A stretch of 64,000 nucleotides of DNA, from assembly GCF_002104995.1 (NCBI RefSeq), contig NW_024468262.1, positions 310,001 to 374,000 on the forward strand, in the 5' to 3' direction. Shown here piece by piece: positions 31,858-42,251 of this stretch. Below the pieces are notes generated by a model. That model was not told the origin of the DNA and made no database searches. It saw nothing but the letters and a program-made list of their open reading frames with translations. This DNA is from Linderina pennispora (taxonomy: Eukaryota > Kickxellomycota > Kickxellomycetes > Kickxellales > Kickxellaceae). The stretch's first letter is position 1. Each line of letters starts with the position of its first letter. Both the position numbers and the translations under genes were made by a program.

Positions 31858-32544
31858 ATGAATCCGACTACTATCCGACTACTGCTGCGCTCGCATCTTG
31901 CTCTGTGTGCTGTACGGCTGGCCCAGCCGCGCACACTTGGGGCCAGGGGATTGTCACACGTATTTAAGCCGACTTGCACCGCACCCTACGTCGCCCCCCA
32001 TCTCTTCTCCACAAACACCTTCCACACATCCGCCTCAGCAAACATGTCCACCGACAACGTGAAGTTCTACGAGCTCGGCTTCAAGGACCTGGACGGCAAG
32101 CCGTTCCCGTTCGAGCAGCTCAAGGGCAAGGTGACGCTGATCGTCAACGTCGCCTCCAAGTGCGGCTTCACGCCCCAGTACAAGGGCCTTGAGGAGCTGT
32201 ACAAAAAGTACGCCGACCGCGGCTTCACCATCCTGGGCTTCCCGTCCAACCAGTTCGCCGGCCAGGAGCCCGGCAGCTCCGACGAGATCGCCAGCTTCTG
32301 CTCGCTCACCTACGGCGTGACCTTCCCGGTCATGGAGAAGTCCGACGTCAACGGCGACAAGGAAAACGATGTCTACAAGTATATCAAGCAGGAGAAGCCC
32401 GGCATCATGGGCCTGAAGAGGATCAAGTGGAACTTTGAAAAGTTCCTGGTCGACAAGCACGGCAACGTTGTCGAGCGCTGGGCGTCCACCACCACGCCTG
32501 CGTCCATCGAGGCGACGATCGTGAAGTACCTGGACCAGGAGTAG
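31858..32544 (+). CDS. Glutathione peroxidase-like thiol peroxidase, two possible starts
   Basis: This is the Cys form of the GPx family, reducing hydroperoxides with thioredoxin or glutathione. The peroxidatic Cys is in VNVASKCGFT (residue 102 of the long form, 40 of the short form). FPSNQFAGQEPG and IKWNFEKFLV supply the Gln and Trp/Asn of the tetrad. A second Cys in EIASFCSLTYG is placed like the resolving Cys of yeast Gpx3-type enzymes. The long form from 31858 has a basic, hydrophobic N-terminus (PTTIRLLLRSHLALCAVRLA) suited to a mitochondrial presequence. A TATTTAAG box at 31961-31968 and a CA/CT-rich leader precede the internal ATG at 32044, which would give a cytosolic form. Both may be used. 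Confidence 0.88.
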   Translation: MNPTTIRLLLRSHLALCAVRLAQPRTLGARGLSHVFKPTCTAPYVAPHLFSTNTFHTSASANMSTDNVKFYELGFKDLDGKPFPFEQLKGKVTLIVNVASKCGFTPQYKGLEELYKKYADRGFTILGFPSNQFAGQEPGSSDEIASFCSLTYGVTFPVMEKSDVNGDKENDVYKYIKQEKPGIMGLKRIKWNFEKFLVDKHGNVVERWASTTTPASIEATIVKYLDQE

Positions 32545-32828
32545 GCCCTTTTCTAGTATTTTTCTCTCACCCACTCACTAATATCAGGGCACTCGCCAGC
32601 ATTCTCCCGCTGTCAGCTGTGAGTGCAGTGCTCGTGCCCACGCACGCCTTACGTGGTGGTGATGACAGCCTCACCCAATGCCTGCATCAAGGGAACGTGA
32701 CCAAGCAGTGATCCAGGATTGCGGAATCACAATCGACTTTTTTTTTTTGGCATTGAAGAAAAACTGCGACGCCTTCAGCCACGCAGTTCTTTGCTCTTCA
32801 CTCTCCAACATTTACACAGAAACGCATA

Positions 32829-33702
32829 ATGGACACACACATGGACATACACATGGACACCGACGATACCCCTGTCACAGCCACCACGCAGCAGCAGCAG
32901 CAACCTGAACAGCTCCAGCAGGCGCCGGTTTGTGAGCCAGATTTTATTGCTGCTGCTGAGGCTGTTGCCGACTACGAGTCGAGCGATCTTTCAAGCTCAT
33001 CCGACTCTGACTCTGACTCCGACTCTGACGCAGGGTCCAAGAACATACTCGACATGATTGCTGAGGCCGACGACGACATCGAAGACAGCAACTACTCAGC
33101 TGCAATCACCTCGCGCAACGAGATCTTGCGCCCCGAGATCCCCGCTGTTGCAATCTCCATGCTCCCGGCTACACAGGAAACCCGCCCACTGGGCACAGTC
33201 TATTCGATTGTGAATGACACGGTGATCATCGAGTCAGCGCAGTCGGGTGTGCACAGCGTCCTGGACGTTGACGCCATCGTGGCATTCTCAGATCGCTCCT
33301 GTGCTCGGTCAGATTTTCGAGGTGTTTGGACCTGTAGCCCGCCCCATGTACTCAGTGCGATTCAATGACCCGGCAGACATTGACCGCGAGAAGTGCGTCA
33401 AGGGCGCCCTAGTCATCTACGCTGTGGGCATGGCGAATGTTGTGGCCACGGATAGACTGCGCACCAAGGGCTATGATGCGAGCAACGAGTACGACGAGGA
33501 GGTCAACGAAAATGAGATGGAGTTTTCGGACGACGAGAAGGAACTGGAGCATCGGCGCCAGCTGCGGGCTAGGGTGAAGCAGCAGAAGGCGGAGCAGAAG
33601 GCAGAGCAGAAGGCAGAGCAGCGAGAGAAGCAGACGAGCCAGCCGCCTGCGCGCAAGCTGCAGTCGTACGGGGACCTGTATGACGCCGACCTTGGATTCT
33701 GA
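32829..33702 (+). CDS. NAF1: H/ACA ribonucleoprotein assembly factor NAF1, one frame break
   Basis: This is a nuclear chaperone that holds Cbf5 and hands over to Gar1 during H/ACA snoRNP assembly. The Gar1-like core reads LGTVYSIVNDTVIIESAQSG, then LDVDAIVAF, then VLGQIFEVFGPVARPMYSVR, as in the family. An acidic Ser/Asp run (SSSDSDSDSDSD) lies before the core, and a charged coiled tail with QKAEQKAEQKAEQ lies after it. The start at 32829 sits in a small Asp-Thr-His-Met repeat. At about 33298 (CGCTCCTGTG) one base must be dropped from the CC doublet to join AFSDRS to VLGQIF. The core is fully conserved on both sides, so this is likely a sequencing indel. About 290 residues. Confidence 0.85.
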
Positions 33703-34216
33703 TCTTGTATATTGCAATTTATCCCCAGTACGTCCTATATTTTTAATTTGCTCTTCGCCGCAAAGCGTGTGCAGTTCTCTAAACCTTGCTAGGAGCCAGT
33801 GCCAAGGTGTGGGTTTGTAACCTTCATGGTACTTGCACTCGCAGCTGCCTTTGACACAGGCTTATTGGAGCGCCTGTCTCTTTGTCTGCCTCAAGCCAAA
33901 AACACGCCCAGACCACCACGTGCCATCCCACCGGTCCCATGCAATTATCGGCTTGTTTGGTTCAATTTTCTCTTCGAAAAGAACATTGCGGATTGCCTGG
34001 GCCGACAATTTTGCGGCTCCCTTTTCGTCTTCAGACAGCAGCGTTGGCACCAGGCTTGCTTGATGCTGAATAGAGGAGGAAAAGGCGGCCGATCATTGCA
34101 CGCCTGCAAGTCGCCATCAACTCTTCTCAGCACATGCCAACCAGCCTTTGGTATCTTTCCTTTTTTCACTCTTCTTTGCTTCTTATCTCTGCAACATACC
34201 TTTATTTCCACATATA
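33703..34216. other. Intergenic interval, NAF1 to MFS transporter
   Basis: About 510 nt containing the NAF1 3' region and the transporter promoter with a T-rich leader. Nothing else is supported. Confidence 0.55.
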
Positions 34217-36180
34217 ATGTCGGACAAGTCGGTAAAGTCGGCGCGGTTCGGGCAAGTCAGTGCGTTCGGGCAAATCGTCATCGACTGCACTGACGCGCAG
34301 ATCAACGCGCGAGCCCGCCATGGACAACCCGATCGAGTTTTTTGCGCCCAGTGTGCGCAGCTACAGAAGCAACGTATCGGAGCTCATCAGCAAGCAGCGC
34401 AGCCAGAGCAAAATGTCGCTGGCTTCGTCGGATTCTGACAAACAAAGGATGGATCCCGAGGCTAACCGAGAGAATCTGGCGGAATATCTCAGGCAGCTAC
34501 GAAGCGAAAGCAAAGCGCCAGCAGGACTGGGTGCGTCTGGAAAGGAAGAAGCCGATGCAGAGACCAGTGAGGTGGTAGAGAAGGATACTGTTCACAATGC
34601 CGAAGAGGATGAGGAATATGAAGAAGAGGGCGAGTCGATGCTGGCACAGATGCCGCTAAAGTCGCGGGTTCTTACCCTTCTGGCCCTGGCATTGTCGATT
34701 TTCATTGCTGCCTTGGACCAGACCATTGTGGCTAGCTCCATGCCGGCGATTGCTGAGCACTTTGGCGCATTGTCTTCAGTCAACTGGATTGCCACCAGCT
34801 TCCTCCTCGCGTCAACTGCCCTGCAGCCTCTGTATGGCCGCCTGTCTGATATCTTTGGCCGGATTGAGACGCTGGTGGTTGGCCTTGTAATCTTCCTCAT
34901 CGGCTCTGCCGTTTCAGGCGCAGCCGCCACCCTGCCCATGCTGATTGCAGGCCGTGCCGTGCAAGGCCTGGGCGCCAGCGCACTGATGTCCTTGGTGATG
35001 GTCATTGTGGCAGACATTACAATTGAGCGCGAGCGCGGCAAGTTGTCGAGCGTGTTCGGGTCGGTGTGGGCAATTTCGTCGGTGCTGGGCCCGGTGCTTG
35101 GCGGCGTGTTCACTGACAGCAAGGCAGGGTGGCGCTGGGTGTTTTACTTCTCCCTACCCGTCGGCGCCGTTGCAGGCATCTGTGTTGCACTGTTCCTGCG
35201 GCCTGCCGCGCCCGCAAGGCTCGTTCATGGACAAACTGAAGCGAGTGGACTTTATCGGAATCGCCGTTCTGGTTATCGGCGTCGTGATGTTCCTGCTGGC
35301 GCTGAGCTTCGGCGGCAAAGAGTACCCGTGGTCGTCACCCACCGTCATCTGCCTGTTGGTTTTCGGCATCCTGGTGATTTTGGCTTTTGCTGTGCTCGAG
35401 TGGAAGGTCCCTTCCGAGCCTATCATGCCCATGCGACTGTTCCAGAACCGCAATGTCGGGCTCATGCTTGTGCTGAACATCTTCCTGGGTGCCGTCGTAT
35501 TTGGCCCAACGTTCTATATTCCGATCTACTTTAGTGTTGTGAAAAACGCCAGCGCCATCGGGTCTGGCCTGCGGCTCCTGCCGTTTATGCTACCGATTAC
35601 TTTTTGCTCAATCTTTTGCGGCATCTTCACCTCAAAGACTGGCCGCTACCGCGAGCTGATCTGGGTCGGCGGCGCTATCACCACGCTAGGTATTGGCCTG
35701 CTGGCACTCCTAAACGAGCATTCGTCGGCGGGTGCCAGCATTGGCATCCTGCTTGTCAGCGGCATTGGCGTCGGGTTCTGCTTGCAGCCGACTATGATCG
35801 CCCTGCAGACGGCTGCCGAGCCCAGAGACATGGCTACTGCCACTACCCTTTTCGTGTCGGTGCGCACACTGGGCGGCACCATCAGCCTGGCCATCTTCCA
35901 AGCAGTGCTGCAGAATGCGATCAAACCCAAGCTTCTTGTGCTGTCACAGCAGTTCCCTGAGTATGCAGCACATATTGCTTCAACTGTTGACCGTCAGTCG
36001 AACATCTACAGCCCTGGTATTCCTGAAGACCTGCGCAACGACATTGTTGTTGCCTATGTTGATGCACTGCGCCTGGTGTTCTATGCAATGATTCCTTTCG
36101 CTGCTATGATCTTGGTATGCACATTGCCGGCCAGACATGTGCCGCTGAAGACACAAATGACCAAAACTATTTCCGAGTAA
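34217..36180 (+). CDS. MFS multidrug transporter, DHA2 (14-TMS) type, two frame breaks
   Basis: This is a proton-coupled drug exporter at the plasma or vacuolar membrane. A long cytosolic N-terminus with Ser/Arg and acidic runs (EEDEEYEEEGES) precedes the first span (LTLLALALSIFIAALDQTIV, the D-Q-T-I-V typical of DHA2). Motif A is YGRLSDIFGR and motif C is SSVLGPVLGGVFTD. The later half (VDFIGIAVLVIGVVMFLLAL to the end) supplies the remaining spans, consistent with 14. The ATG at 34217 gives MSDKSVKSAR; dropping one T at 34247-34248 continues SGKSVRSGKSSSTALTRRS, an obvious repeat. An alternative start is 34320. A second break at about 35202 (CGGCCTGCC) joins FLR to RPQGSFMDK. Both breaks look like single-base insertions. 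The substrate cannot be told. Confidence 0.82.
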
Positions 36181-36261
36181 TCAAGACACCTTTATTCCAT
36201 TGCAAGCGTACCATCCTTGCCTCACAACAAATATATTCCTCTTCTATTGCCTAACACGTCG

Positions 36262-37841
36262 TTACTCGCTGTGTTTTGCTGTGGCAAATGCCTCAAACTC
36301 TTGCTGCGCTTCGCTGAATCCATGCTCATACTCCCACTGCCACTGCTCTCCACCATGTGCCGCTATATGGTGGCCGGCATGCTCCGATGCCAGCTGCTGC
36401 ACGAACCCGATCTTGGACGGTGTATCCAGCTTGGTGTAAAAGAATATTGCTGCGCTTAGACCCATGTCAAACCCAGCAGCAAATAGATCGAATCTGTATT
36501 CGCCGCCCCGGCTTGACCAATAGCTCGAGTGGCCGCTCACTCTGCGCTCCTTCCACTCCGCTCGATGCTCTTCGGCCATCCGCGCCACATCGCTGCACCG
36601 ATCACCACCTTTGCTCCACGCAAAGGGAAAGTACCGGGGTGGAACAACCCCCTGGTCGAGCGAGTACTGGAAGCTCCAGAACCACGAATCGTACTGCAGT
36701 CGCCATGTCCAGTAGAATGTGCCCGCCGATACCTGCTCAAACGCTGCCAGCTGGTGCCGCACGAACTCTCCCATGCACTTGGCTGGGTCCTCACCCTCAA
36801 AGCTCGGGTTTGCCAATACCGCGCTGTACTCGCCGATAATCAGGTTCCCATGAGCATCGGCGCTGTGTCGCTCGAGCTCGGGCTTTACTTCCTCCCACAG
36901 CTTGCGCGCCAACTCGGGCACACGCCCTGCTGTTCGCGGGGCATGAACACCCAGTATTTGTGCGTGTCGAGAACGATCATACCAAACTGTCCAAGCATGC
37001 TGCCCGTAAACTTTGCGTATTTTTCAGTGTTCCAAGCATCACCGATATAGATTGGCAGCGAGTAGGAATGCCCTCGGACGGTCTGTATGGCGCGGTAGTA
37101 AAAGCCCTCCAGAACTGGGTCGTCCAGCGGCTCGTTTATAATTTGGAGTCCAACAACATGCGTGATATTGGACACCAACATGGTGAATGCCGAATAGCAC
37201 TGGAGTGTCAGTTCCTGGCACGCTTGGTTTCGGTAAAATAGCGGCTTCCCTGTAATCCCCGAGTGTGAGTCGTTGTTTTGTCCGCCAGGAATAGCATGGA
37301 TATCCAGCAATACGCCAATTTGGAATTCTTCAGCCCAGCGCAATACTCGTCCCACATAGACAAGTGCATTCCGGTACACCTCTGAGTGCTTCTCATACAG
37401 TCCTTGCGTAAAGCCTGGCCCAAGCACCCACCATCCAACAGGAAGTCGGACTGTGTTGATACCAATCTTGGCCATGCGCTCAAAGTCACCGCGCTGGATC
37501 CACGAGTCCCAGTGTGCCTCCATCTTTTGCTTCGCTTCACTGCCCATGCATTCGATCAGATCGCCCTCAGACTCAGGTGGACTATCCTTTCCCTCGGTAT
37601 ACGGCTTGTAGAGCTCTGTTGATATCCAAGGCTCCAGGCAAAACATAGAGCCAATGTTGACACCGTACATCTTACGATAACGATACACCTGCGCTGTGCT
37701 GTGGTCATAAGGGGCAAAACTACCTAGCCGCCCCATTAACTCACCGATAGGAGGTTGGTGGGCAGTTGGAGCACAGAAGTGTCTTTCAACATCGCTGTCA
37801 CCGTCCTTTAGCATCGACTTTAGACTGGAAAACATGCCCAT
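36262..37841 (-). CDS. GH5 exo-beta-1,3-glucanase-like glycoside hydrolase, one frame break
   Basis: A family 5 (EXG/BGL1-like) glucan 1,3-beta-glucosidase. The N-terminal half has GVNIGSMFCLEPWI, INTVRLPVGWWVLGPG, VLLDIHAIPGGQNNDSHSG and the acid/base Glu in LQIINEPLDD. The C-terminal half has the nucleophile Glu in LIIGEYSAVL, then YWTWRLQYDSWFWSFQYSLD. The halves join at about 36924-36930, where GTGTGCCC needs two bases removed or one added. The expected order and spacing are otherwise kept. The start MGMFSSLKSMLKDGDSDVER shows no signal peptide, unlike secreted cell-wall glucanases, so it may act in the cytosol or leave by another route. About 530 residues. It converges on the MFS gene with 81 nt between stops. 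Confidence 0.85.
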
Positions 37842-40186
37842 GCTTAGTTTGGCTTTATCGGAAAGGCGGAGAATAAGTGCTGCTGAGAAACAAAGCGGAA
37901 AGGGGGTGAACTCGTTGGGTGCAGGGCCTTTTGGCTGTTGTTTAGAGTTCTCGAAGCCCTGTACTCGGCCGTGCCAAGATTCTTAATGGAAACCATGACG
38001 TCACTGCAGCCAATTTCAATGAACTGGATTGTCGGCATCTCCGGACCCACTGGCACACAACACTTTCCAACCCTCGCTATGCTATGTTTATAATCATCCA
38101 AGGTAAATGGGGCTAGCCGATTAATTGCATCTGTATATAATACGGCGTACATTACTCGGTCCTCATCGAGAACAGAGACGAAAAAGCCAACCTTGGAATG
38201 CTGGTATGCCCTTTCGGTGAGGGAAGAACCCCAATAATAGGCGAGGGCAGCAATACCGATAGTGGCGTATCACCGTATGGTTTGATATCGCCAACCCCTA
38301 CTCAGAAACCCACCACATGCGACTGGCCCACGCTCCCCAATTCATTCTGCAACTATCACACGTTTGCCTCAACCTTTGCCTGCATTGATAGATCCATTGG
38401 CTCTGGATTGCTACCGCTTTCAGGCTGCGAGTACACGCTTACACAGGGTGACATAGTCCACAAAAACAGGATATTTGTGCGGCCGCTCTTATGTCCGTAG
38501 CAGTCCTAGAGATTATTCTGTTTTTGACACAAGTCGCGAATCTTTATTCATCTCTAGCCATGGATATCGTTGCCAATACAGCACTCGACGAGAAGCCCAA
38601 TCTACACGGGTTCTCGATTCTGGAAAGCTACTAAGGCAGAAACCATGATTCGAGGTACAGTATGGCTGCAAATGACTTCATTTTCAAGGGAATACTCTGG
38701 AACAAGGTTGAGCTGCCTCATGAACCGATAATAGGAGCAGATTCGATTTCTATCTTTATTCACAAAGCTAGCTCTGCCTGTTACTCGGAATTATATCTTT
38801 TCGATTACAACATGACGTGCACACCAACCGTGGTAGAGCTGTTTACTTTTATGTAGCTAATTCCCAATGGGGCCAACCCAAGTGCAATCAACCCATGATC
38901 CATGCAGACCGATACTCCGCTATCATGACTGAGCAAGTACTGAACTGGCCGTAGACCTATTTTAGTCACACAATGGAAAAGCTGCAAATATTATTACTCC
39001 CAAGAGTATTTCAGGGGGCAGCCAATCTGTCATGCTGCTAGGGTGGTTCCGACTCACCCAAGGCGGATTACTCACTGAGAGCGGCGCAGCTTTATCCAGG
39101 ACCGTACGCGGCTTAGATGAGGGCTCAGTATGCGCACTCGGCGCTTGCTTAAATACCCCTTGCTGGCTCCTAGCAGCAGGGATTCCTCCTGGTTTTTCCA
39201 ATATATTTTTGTGAACGCTTACATTTGGTTTTATCAGCACGCTTATAATCATCACTAGGAGAACACGCTACCTAGTTTCCTCTTCCCCGACAGTTGACCA
39301 AGGTTGATTTAGGCGCCTACCGTATTATTTAAGAGTATTTTGTGGATCATCATGAGTGCCGACAGAAGAAAGGCACCTGGCACCACAAATCTATATGTAT
39401 ATTGCCTCTTGCTAACATTTCCCACCAATCCCATGCACTGTTGCGAAGAAAACTAGAGTTGAGCTGGTTTTGAATAGTTTGTCCGAATGCCGGCATCTCC
39501 AAGTTGAGGATGAGTTTGTGGAAATCAAAAAGTAGATCTATTTCATCCTTTTACAGTCCAAGGATTCTTATTCGGCTGGCAGGGCTTGGATGCGGTGCTA
39601 TCATCTCTGAGATACATATACTTTTATCCAGGCTCATTCCGCTGTCTTGTGTAAAAGAAAGCATACATCGAGAAAAGCATGTGTCTATATGCTTTCAGTA
39701 AACGCCATAGCAGATTAGGCTGTGAGGTAGGCAGCCTCGATGTACTATCTGCCTCCTCAACATTCTGCCCAATCGAGTTGCATTCGACATTTCCATGTGC
39801 TCATGCCAGATGCAATCGCTGATGGAGAGCCTTCTTTCTGAAGGACGGGGCTCTTTACAGCTGCATGCACACGGTGCACAGATCCTCTCCCTCGTATTCT
39901 ATATTTGGCAATGTGTGGGAATCGCTTTCCAAGATGTAGGCCAGCAGGCACCAGCAAATAACATGTTAAGAACAGGATTAGTAAGGACCTTCATTTTTCT
40001 GCCCAGATAATAGTATGAGTGTATTCTTGATTGCTGACATACAGCTACAAATGGCCTGAGGGGTAGGTGTGGGCATACAACCAGTGGGATATTTAAATGG
40101 TCCACTTTTCCACACAACCCCCTAGTATTCTTTACTCCCGTTAACACTACTCTTCTCATTAACTTACCCCAAGTCTAATCCTCAAT
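37842..40186. other. Gene-poor interval with weak ORFs
   Basis: About 2.3 kb. The best unassigned frame is 38198-38500 (forward, 100 codons, six Cys), 58 nt after a TATATAA at 38134-38140, but I recognise nothing in it. A reverse frame, 38152-37844, ends just before the GH5 start and is probably leader. A 64-codon forward frame at about 38662-38856 is equally uncertain. The rest is AT-rich. Confidence 0.45.
40090..40097 (+). promoter_or_regulatory. TATA-like box of the secreted-peptide gene
   Basis: TATTTAAA lies 97 nt before the ATG at 40187, followed by a CA/CT-rich leader. Confidence 0.55.
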
Positions 40187-40330
40187 ATGAACTTCTTCAA
40201 CGTCCCTGCCAGCGCCCTTCTTGCGATTGTCTTGCTTGTTGGTGTCGCTAGCGCTAACCCAGTCGAGCTTGACGAGCGTGGTCGCATCTGCTGCGGCTAC
40301 TCTGGTGGCCGTTGCCTCCTCTGCGAATAA
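40187..40330 (+). CDS. Small secreted Cys-rich peptide precursor (47 residues)
   Basis: The precursor has three clear parts. Residues 1-23 form a signal peptide with a strong hydrophobic core (ALLAIVLLVGVASA, an A-S-A cleavage site). Residues 24-31 form an acidic spacer (NPVELDER) ending in Arg. The last 16 residues (GRICCGYSGGRCLLCE) form a compact Gly/Arg-rich peptide with four Cys in the order CC-C-C, enough for two disulfides. A TATA-like box precedes it. No known family is recognised. Possible roles are an antimicrobial or signalling peptide, or an effector. The four-Cys spacing superficially recalls some animal disulfide-rich peptides, but no homology is claimed. It is probably too short for standard gene finders. 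Confidence 0.6.
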   Translation: MNFFNVPASALLAIVLLVGVASANPVELDERGRICCGYSGGRCLLCE

Positions 40331-40434
40331 ATCTATCAAAACCGTATGGGTAGATATATGGTCCATTAAATGCTCTTCTTTTTAACACTGCTTTCCTTGG
40401 GATTCACAATATATCCAGCATTTATAAAAGTATT

Positions 40435-42251
40435 CTTCTCGCCAGGATTTTGGATTTAGCCAGCACAGTATCTGACTCCACACCCTAGGAAGCATGTTCC
40501 CAGCATGGGGGTGCAGCATTCAGGCGGTTCGCCCAGTACCTTCATATGCTGAAATCGCCGAGCTATAGTCCCTACCGTAACAGCAGTCGATATGCTGGTC
40601 TGGAGGGCTGTATATCGCAGGAGCTGTACCCACCATACGAATGGCTATATGTTCACAACAAGTACCAGACGACAGATATCCAGGGGTTCAGTCAGATTGT
40701 CATGAGCATCTGATACCTCGCCTGGAGCAAAGTTGATGGCCTTCAACTTGACACTGTCTGCAGCAACCGCCAAAAACATATACCTGGTTTTGGTGCCTCT
40801 GCCATCCAGCGTCTCTCAGTGGCTAACATCAGAAACTGCACTTTTGGCAGAAATTCACACTGCGAGGAGCAGCGGCTTTTCATTTCACTCATCTTGGATC
40901 GCTTTCAATCCACGCAATCCTTTAGGCATTTTCCCAGCAAAACCCGGTCCAAAACAGAGCGGCAGCACCCCATTTACTATGTCTTAGAACATTCATAATT
41001 GATAACCCGGTATAACTTGGCCAGAAGGTACTCTCACTATTCCACAGCGCTCCATTAGAGCACCGCCATCTACAGCTCCTGCAAGTACTACATGAGTCTC
41101 CAGAATCTGGCGCTGCCTATTTCTGCACCTGGTTTGACGACCGGCTCGCGATTGAGGACGGCAATGCCTCCAGCACAGAAGGATCCGATAGCGAGGACAA
41201 CCCAGAGTACTACACTGATAGCGGTAGCGGCCCTGGCTGGAGAGTAGAGATACGCGATGGCTATGGTGTATACATGCCAGACCCAGGCAGGATACTGCCT
41301 ATTCTTTCCCCTGGATTGGTGTGTTCTCTGAAAAGGCGTAAGCTGTCGGATCTGCCTATGAGGAGAAGCAGGAGGATGGAGCACGACCATGCACCAGGTG
41401 CTTCATGGCCTGTGCCAGAAACAGCAGACACCCAGCCAGCCAGCAGCATATTGGAGCAGCCTGATATTGGGACTGGAGATAGTGCAAAGGAGACAGTTCT
41501 TGAGGCTATTCAGCAACTGCCAGGTATTCGCAAGGCTTCTGTAGTCGACGGGTATGTACCAGTGGTCCAGAAGGACATCAGTCTCTTAGGGCTGCCTATT
41601 GAGGTAGGTATTTTCCAAAAGCAGATGTATAGTCAGCACATGTGTATCCTCCTACACTCACGTCGACATGTCTATTGGTTGAGCAAAAAGGCTGGAGATG
41701 TTAGATACCGCTCATAGGTGTAACCACCATGCAATTGACGAGCAGTGCGTGTCCAGATCTAAATGGCAGACAGCCAAACAGGCAACCCACTACAAATTGA
41801 CGAGGTGACTGGAGAGAAGGCAAAAGTCATGATAGGATCCACAAAGACACGACCTAGATTTGGATGTGAGCAACGGTAGCTTGGTGTAAGGTAGCAAGAC
41901 CGCTGCATACAGTATAAGGGAGCAACAGGTAGAGAGGTCATCGTCATCAAGGTGGGGACTGGAGGGAATCCAATGATGGCGTCGTTCCCAGACTGAACAC
42001 TGCATTTTATGAGGTTTCACGGTAAATGCACAGCTGTGTATATTTATTGAGTGTGGAGTTTATGAAACTGATGCCTTTTACACATTAGAGTACTTGCTCA
42101 AGGAATACTCGACAAAGTGCAATGAATTGTTCTTCTAATGTATCCCAAAGGCATTCTAGGCTAGGATATGAGGATCAGCTTGAATGGGTGAGCTAAACAA
42201 GAAAAAAAGAGAGATATCTTGCATACAGACACCTTTTTTGGTGCTCTACAT
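40435..42251. repeat. 1.8-kb dispersed repeat, copy 1
   Basis: This segment recurs at 57535-59375 in the same orientation. Matching starts at CTTCTCGCCAGGATTTTGG and ends at TTTTTTGGTGCTCTACAT in both copies. By eye the copies are about 95% or more identical, and most differences in the first 600 nt are single bases absent from copy 1. I see no terminal inverted or direct repeats and no clear target-site duplication. It contains a 233-codon open frame (41016-41717). It may be an unclassified mobile element or a duplicated gene fragment. Confidence 0.85.
41016..41717 (+). CDS. Open frame inside repeat copy 1, unknown protein
   Basis: A stop-free frame of 233 codons starts after a TAA at 41013-41015. 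It reads GQKVLSLFHSAPLEH, GAAYFCTWFDDRLAIEDGNA, an acidic Ser/Asp/Glu run, then GYGVYMPDPGRILPILSPGL and RKASVVDGYVPVVQKDISLL. The first in-frame ATG is at 41274, so a start upstream or an upstream exon is likely missing. A frame this long is unlikely by chance. The same frame is readable in pieces in copy 2 but is broken there by indels. I recognise no domain. A hydrophobic antisense frame covers the acidic part but looks like a by-product. Confidence 0.4.
   Translation, partial: LGQKVLSLFHSAPLEHRHLQLLQVLHESPESGAAYFCTWFDDRLAIEDGNASSTEGSDSEDNPEYYTDSGSGPGWRVEIRDGYGVYMPDPGRILPILSPGLVCSLKRRKLSDLPMRRSRRMEHDHAPGASWPVPETADTQPASSILEQPDIGTGDSAKETVLEAIQQLPGIRKASVVDGYVPVVQKDISLLGLPIEVGIFQKQMYSQHMCILLHSRRHVYWLSKKAGDVRYRS

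Noticed and set aside
41088-41449. Antisense hydrophobic frame in the repeat (possible membrane protein)
   Set aside because: It is the complement of the acidic part of the longer forward frame, which explains its hydrophobic codons. It shows no start or family motif.
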